NCBI GenBank assembly: GCA_022453515.1
Contig: JAJNNY010000158.1
Coordinates: 1-19,725, forward strand
Direction: 5' to 3'
Origin: Astrocystis sublimbata
Taxonomy: Eukaryota > Ascomycota > Sordariomycetes > Xylariales > Xylariaceae
DNA length: 19,725 nucleotides
Made by a program: the position numbers and the translations under genes. The notes beneath the pieces are model-generated. The model saw only the letters and a list, made by a program, of their open reading frames with translations, was not told the DNA's origin and searched no databases. Below, piece by piece: positions 15,828 through 19,725 of this stretch; position 1 is the first letter of the stretch, and every line of letters starts with the position of its first letter.

Positions 15828-16541
15828 TCCTGGGATGGAGGATCGACGTGCAGATGGAAATGCAACACAGCTCGATAGCCGACTATTTGACTGTGCCGCT
15901 CCCCCCTTATTCTTGGTTGGACTCACGCTTGCTTGTCCTGTCACCGTTGGTTAGCTGCTGCTCATGGATCATTCGAAATAGTCCAATATTTAAAATAGAA
16001 GCTTATTGCTTGGTACGGTCGTCGCCTGAATGTCTAACCTGGAGTCGTGAGATCAACGGGGGTCAAGACAAAGATCGAATTGGCCAGTCCGAGGCAGGCT
16101 GAGGCAGGCAAACGAAAACGCAATGCAAATCTGGAAATTTCCCCGAGGACGTTTGTACTATATCACCCCTCTAACCCCTCTTGTACGTAAGTAGTCCCTG
16201 GGCCTTTCTATCTCGAGAAGCACTAAAGCACGTCTGCACCTATACGGATCACAGATGCCAGCTCGGGACTAGATGACCTGTTAGTGTAGTGCGGTTGGCG
16301 TCTTGGGTGTATTCGCGTGGGCCGGACGGCGCTGCTTGACCCCCCATTTGGAGCCTCAGGGCCTCCAATGATGGTTCTTTCATGAGCACCAACGAGACCA
16401 CTATCATAGGCTGGTAACGTCTAGACCGGATTCTAGGCTGGCGTTTGGCCACTAGCATCGCATACCAGAACTTGAGGACACAAGCTAAGCGGAATGACTT
16501 GCAGGTGATACAGGCGATTCGTATGATTCAAACACCGGTGC

Positions 16542-16596
16542 TCCCGGCTACCGGGAAAAGACTAATTCCATACATTCAAACTAGGTGGTTTGAATG
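16542..16596. other. Two adjacent short hairpins
   Basis: TCCCGG-CTA-CCGGGA (16542-16556) is followed 16 bases later by CATTCAAAC-TAGGTG-GTTTGAATG (16573-16596). Both have perfect stems of 6 and 9 base pairs. They are not next to a gene end, since the nearest coding base is almost 900 bases away. They could be remnants of a small mobile element or RNA gene, or chance. Confidence 0.5.
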
Positions 16597-17081
16597 CAGG
16601 TAATTAATCGTTCTATGCGGGCATGGCATGTCTTGTTGATTCGTCTCGTGGAGCAGCTACTATGACTATACAGAATGCAATGCCATTATTTATGTCTCGT
16701 CTGGGTCAGTCAAACCACGATACCATCGACAAGCAGCTCATGGCAAGACACCTGCGCAAAATGCACGTACTTTCGTAGGTACATAGCCAACTCGCCAAGA
16801 CAGCTGGAGTTGATGTACTGTGTGTAAGTGGCAGTATCATCCCTGCCGCCCCTCACGTTAAAAGCCCGGGGTCAGCCCGTAGCCTGTTTTCTGGCCTGCT
16901 TATGATCTAACGACGGTCAGCATTGGTCAGGGGGGGCGAACCAGCTCGTCGGGAGCTAGACGCGACTGGTGTCCTGCCGATGCGATTGAAGAATTCGAAG
17001 AAAAGGTCCCCTGCTAGGTACCTTCTAGAGCCTGGCGAGCTTGTAACAGTTAGTATTAGTACGTGACCGTTGGTTTCTCGA

Positions 17082-17270
17082 TATAAACCGGGGGAGGAGA
17101 AAAGCAATGAGCGAATGGCCGTCGTTCTTATCTTGGACCCTGGTCAGGCCTATTCAAATCCTCGGGCGATCCCTACCTCTCTCTTTATCTTTTCCTTTTG
17201 CTCATATACTCACCCAATCTTCCGCCTCAATTGATTTCCGACCCTGTACTCTCTTTCAATAGTCTCACAT
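17082..17270 (+). promoter_or_regulatory. Probable core promoter of the permease gene
   Basis: TATAAA at 17082-17087 is followed about 75 bases later by a strongly pyrimidine-rich stretch (about 17160-17270), the usual fungal arrangement of TATA box and transcription start region. This leaves a leader of roughly 200-300 bases before the start at 17473. Confidence 0.5.
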
Positions 17271-17314
17271 ACCCCCCTTAGCCGACCGGATTTCCTGGAC
17301 ACGCGACAACCCCC

Positions 17315-17326
17315 ATGGAGGCGTAG
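17315..17326 (+). other. Minimal upstream ORF (Met-Glu-Ala-stop) in the permease leader
   Basis: ATG GAG GCG TAG in good context (ccccATGG) lies 146 bases before the permease start. If transcribed, it would be met first by scanning ribosomes. Three-codon upstream ORFs can lower translation and allow reinitiation. A 5' UTR intron could remove it. Confidence 0.4.
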
Positions 17327-17472
17327 TCGAAACCATTGAACGTCCAGCTTCCTTTGTAGAAACGGTCTCAGCTTTTAACCACCCCTGGTTATTAGCTGCT
17401 ACTTCATCGAGCACACACCACAAGCCAGAAAGCTCGACCCCCCCCCGAGGCGCACAAGCCTCCCGAGTCGAG

Positions 17473-19244
17473 ATGGGGGCCAAATCCGCCTCTTTCGTGA
17501 GCGGCGAACACGATGTCCACGATGTCCACGATGTCCACGTGGTTTCGGAGACGGACGGGGCGTCGGCCGATCAGGTGCTGACCTCGCTCGGCTACAAGCC
17601 CGAGCTGGTTCGGTCGCGGTCGACCTTCCAGGTCGCCTTTATGTCCTTTGTCCTGGCTTCCGTCCCCTACGGTCTCGCTACTACCATGTACTTCCCGCTG
17701 GTCTGCGGTGGTCCCGTTGATATCATCTGGGGCTGGGTCGGCGTGTCGCTCATCATCATCTGTGTCGCCGCCTCGCTTGGAGAGATCACAAGTGTCTACC
17801 CGACCGCCGGCGGTGTATACTTCCAATCTTTCATGCTTGCGCCCGCCAGCTACCGTCGTCTCGCTGCCTGGATTACCGGCTGGTTATATGCTGTCGGCAA
17901 TATCACCATCACTCTATCCGTCAACTTCGCTACTGCCCTGTTCCTTGTGGGATGCGTCAACATCTTCCAGACAGCCGATGGCCAGGATGTGTTGGAGGGC
18001 AGTGCCTACCAGGTCTTCTTGATATTCCTTGGCATCACATTCCTTTGCAACCTCGTGTGCTCCCTGTGCAACAAGTGGCTGCCGATTTTGGATGTAAGAC
18101 AATTCTTCGCATTTGGCATTTACTCCCGCTTTCCAAAACTCGGATCTTGTATACTGATGCTGTCTGCGTTGATATAGACTTTTGCCATCTTCTGGACCTT
18201 CGTAGGCGTCATCGCTCTGCTGATCACTGTCCTCGTCATCGCCAAGAATGGACGCCACAGTGGTAACTATGTTTTCACGCATTTCGAGGTCAACTCTGGG
18301 TGGACTCCTGGTTGGTCGTTCTTCGTCGGCCTTTTGCATGCTGCTTACGCCACGTCGTCCACCGGCATGATCATCTCGTAAGACAACCCCTTTTACACCC
18401 CTTACCAGCGCTTGAGACTAATTCAATGTGAACGTAGTATGTGCGAGGAAGTCCGAGCCCCTGCTACTCAGGTCCCTAAGGCTATGGTCCTGACCATCAT
18501 CTTCAACCTCGCGGCTGGTCTGCTCACCATGATCCCCCTCGTGTTTGTCCTGCCCGACATCCAGGAGCTCATCCTGCTTGCGCAACCCGTGCCTGCCATT
18601 GTCAAGAGCGCAGTCGGCCACGAGGGAGGTTCATTCGCCCTGCTGATCCCCGTCCTGGTCCTGGGCGTCATCTGCGGTATCGGCTGCACCACCGCTACGT
18701 CGCGCTGCATCTACGCCTTCTCCCGCGACGGCGCCATCCCCGGCTCCCATTTGTGGAAGACCGTCCACCCCAAGCTCGACGTGCCGTTCAACGCCATGAT
18801 GCTCAGCATGGTCATCCAGATCGCCCTCGGCCTCATCTACTTCGGCTCCAGCGCGGCCTTCAATGCCTTCTCGGGTGTGGGTGTCATTGCGCTCACGGCC
18901 GCCTACTCGGCGCCCATCTTCGTTAGCATGATTGAGGGTCGCAAGACTGTCGCTACGGGCTCCTTCTATCTTGGCAAGTTGGGCTGGTTCTGCAACATTG
19001 TCGCCGTCGGTATGTCTTCCCCTCTCCCTTTTTGGGCCCGCACCCTGTATCTATGTATGATGCTAACCTGAGACTAGCTTGGACCGCGCTCGTCATCCCT
19101 CTGTTCTCCATGCCAACCACTGTCCCTGTTATCGACCCTGGTCTAGCCAACTATGCCCCCGTGGTCTTCGTTGGCTTCACGGTCATCTCGTTGGCCTGGT
19201 ACCTTGCCTGGGGTCGCAAGAACTACGTCGGACCCCCGACGTAA
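17473..19244 (+). CDS. APC-superfamily amino-acid/choline (GABA-permease-like) transporter, four exons
   Basis: Model: join(17473..18093, 18178..18377, 18438..19009, 19078..19244), 519 residues. Introns are 84, 60 and 68 bases, with GTAAGA, GTAAGA and GTATGT donors, TAG acceptors, and branch sites CTGAT, CTAAT and CTAAC. The product is a polytopic plasma- or organelle-membrane carrier with about 12 hydrophobic helices. SLGEITSVYPTAGGVYFQS (101-119) is the family signature after helix 2. MIISMCEEVRAPATQVPKAM spans intron 2, and the helix-8 region reads TTATSRCIYAFSRDGAIPGS. These place it in the fungal amino-acid/choline transporter family, which imports amino acids, GABA or choline with protons; the exact substrate is unknown. 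The cytoplasmic N terminus contains a 9-base tandem repeat encoding HDV three times (17509-17535). A TATA box lies 390 bases upstream. Confidence 0.9.
18094..18177 (+). other. Permease intron 1
   Basis: GTAAGA...TAG, 84 bases, phase 0, with CTGAT as the likely branch site. Splicing joins LPILD to TFAIFWTF. Confidence 0.88.
18378..18437 (+). other. Permease intron 2
   Basis: GTAAGA...TAG, 60 bases, phase 2, with CTAAT as the likely branch site. Splicing restores GMIISMCEEVRAP. Confidence 0.9.
19010..19077 (+). other. Permease intron 3
   Basis: GTATGT...TAG, 68 bases, phase 1, with a perfect CTAAC branch site 13-14 bases before the acceptor. Splicing joins NIVAV to AWTALVIP. Confidence 0.9.
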
Positions 19245-19725
19245 GCATTCGTTTATCAAAATGCTCGGCCTGTCGGTTTCGTTTGGAAGCGCAAAAGTTC
19301 TCAAATAACTCCATATGGTCCACATCTAGATACGGACATGCTGCCGTCGCTTCAAACTTTTTTTGTATTTTTACGCTGGATGATACCCCAGAGAGGCAAG
19401 GCAAGGCAAGGCATATATATATATAACAAGGATTTATTTACTCTCAAAATCGTAGAGTTTGTAGCCTTATTTCAATGTTAATAAATGATATAATGAGCAA
19501 CGCTGTTTTCTACGCCCTGAATTAGATGGTAATTGATCTTTCGCGGACACTATTGGCAAGCTTGTTTCGGCTGAGACCGAAGGTGAACTCTTGACGTGCG
19601 CCGGGTGCTAGCTAGGCTAGCTGGTTCTAGCATTTTTCCATCGCAATGTTCCCCTTTTTCGTTGCTTGGTGGATCGCGAGTCATGTTCAATTTAAAACAG
19701 ACATTTTCGCACTACCGGCAGTGTC
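19245..19725. other. 3' flank of the permease gene with short repeats
   Basis: No gene is seen. The stretch holds GGCAA units (19395-19412), an AT dinucleotide run (19413-19425), a likely poly-A signal region (AATAAATG near 19480) and a small inverted repeat GCTAGC-TAG-GCTAGC (19607-19621). Confidence 0.5.

Larger units (their letters stand above)
14824..17472. other. 2.6-kb intergenic region with possible gene remnant
   Basis: No intact gene is evident. The stretch holds a possible spliced minus-strand remnant (15271-15587), an 11-base tandem repeat, a G17 run, two adjacent short hairpins and, at its right end, the permease promoter. Plus-strand ORF 15581-16102 crosses the G17 run and lacks a domain, so I do not accept it. 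Confidence 0.5.

Noticed and set aside
15581..16102. 173-codon plus-strand ORF
   Set aside because: It lacks an ATG at the stated start, runs through the G17 tract and has no recognisable domain.
16440..16600. Possible tRNA gene near the twin hairpins
   Set aside because: Only a T-arm/acceptor-like end was found. No matching 5' acceptor strand, D-arm or anticodon arm could be folded.

Overview
The window looks like nuclear DNA of a filamentous ascomycete (Pezizomycotina). It has short GT...AG introns of about 60-85 bases with CTRAY-like branch sites, genes spaced by kilobases of microsatellite-rich DNA, and a recognisable HapX-type iron regulator. I cannot name the genus.

Bases 1-3481 form one very large inverted repeat: two arms of about 1.7 kb around an 81-base AT-rich spacer (1702-1782). 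Reading both arms, I found only two differences, each a one-base change in a homopolymer. Each arm carries the same 300-codon ORF of unknown function, transcribed outward from the centre. The left arm pairs up to the first base of the window, so its outer limit is not visible. That pattern fits a fold-back at a contig or chromosome end (assembly artefact, hairpin end or true inverted duplication).

The central part holds hapX (5000-6781), a CCAAT-complex-binding bZIP iron regulator with four cysteine-rich clusters and an upstream-ORF-bearing leader. It converges on a GNAT acetyltransferase gene (7053-8147, minus strand, one 63-base intron). About 2.9 kb of simple-repeat-rich DNA follows without a convincing gene. 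Next comes an unrecognised membrane protein with a Pro-rich tail, whose reading frame changes twice (11056-12659).

The right part holds a GAL80-like Gfo/Idh/MocA-fold protein (13600-14823), a 2.6-kb spacer with a possible spliced gene remnant, a 17-G run and hairpins, and finally a four-exon APC-family amino-acid/choline-type permease (17473-19244).

No biosynthetic cluster, CRISPR array, rRNA or convincing tRNA is present. The genes look like independent housekeeping or regulatory loci rather than a cooperating set. The most unusual features are the terminal palindrome and the frame-shifted membrane-protein locus.
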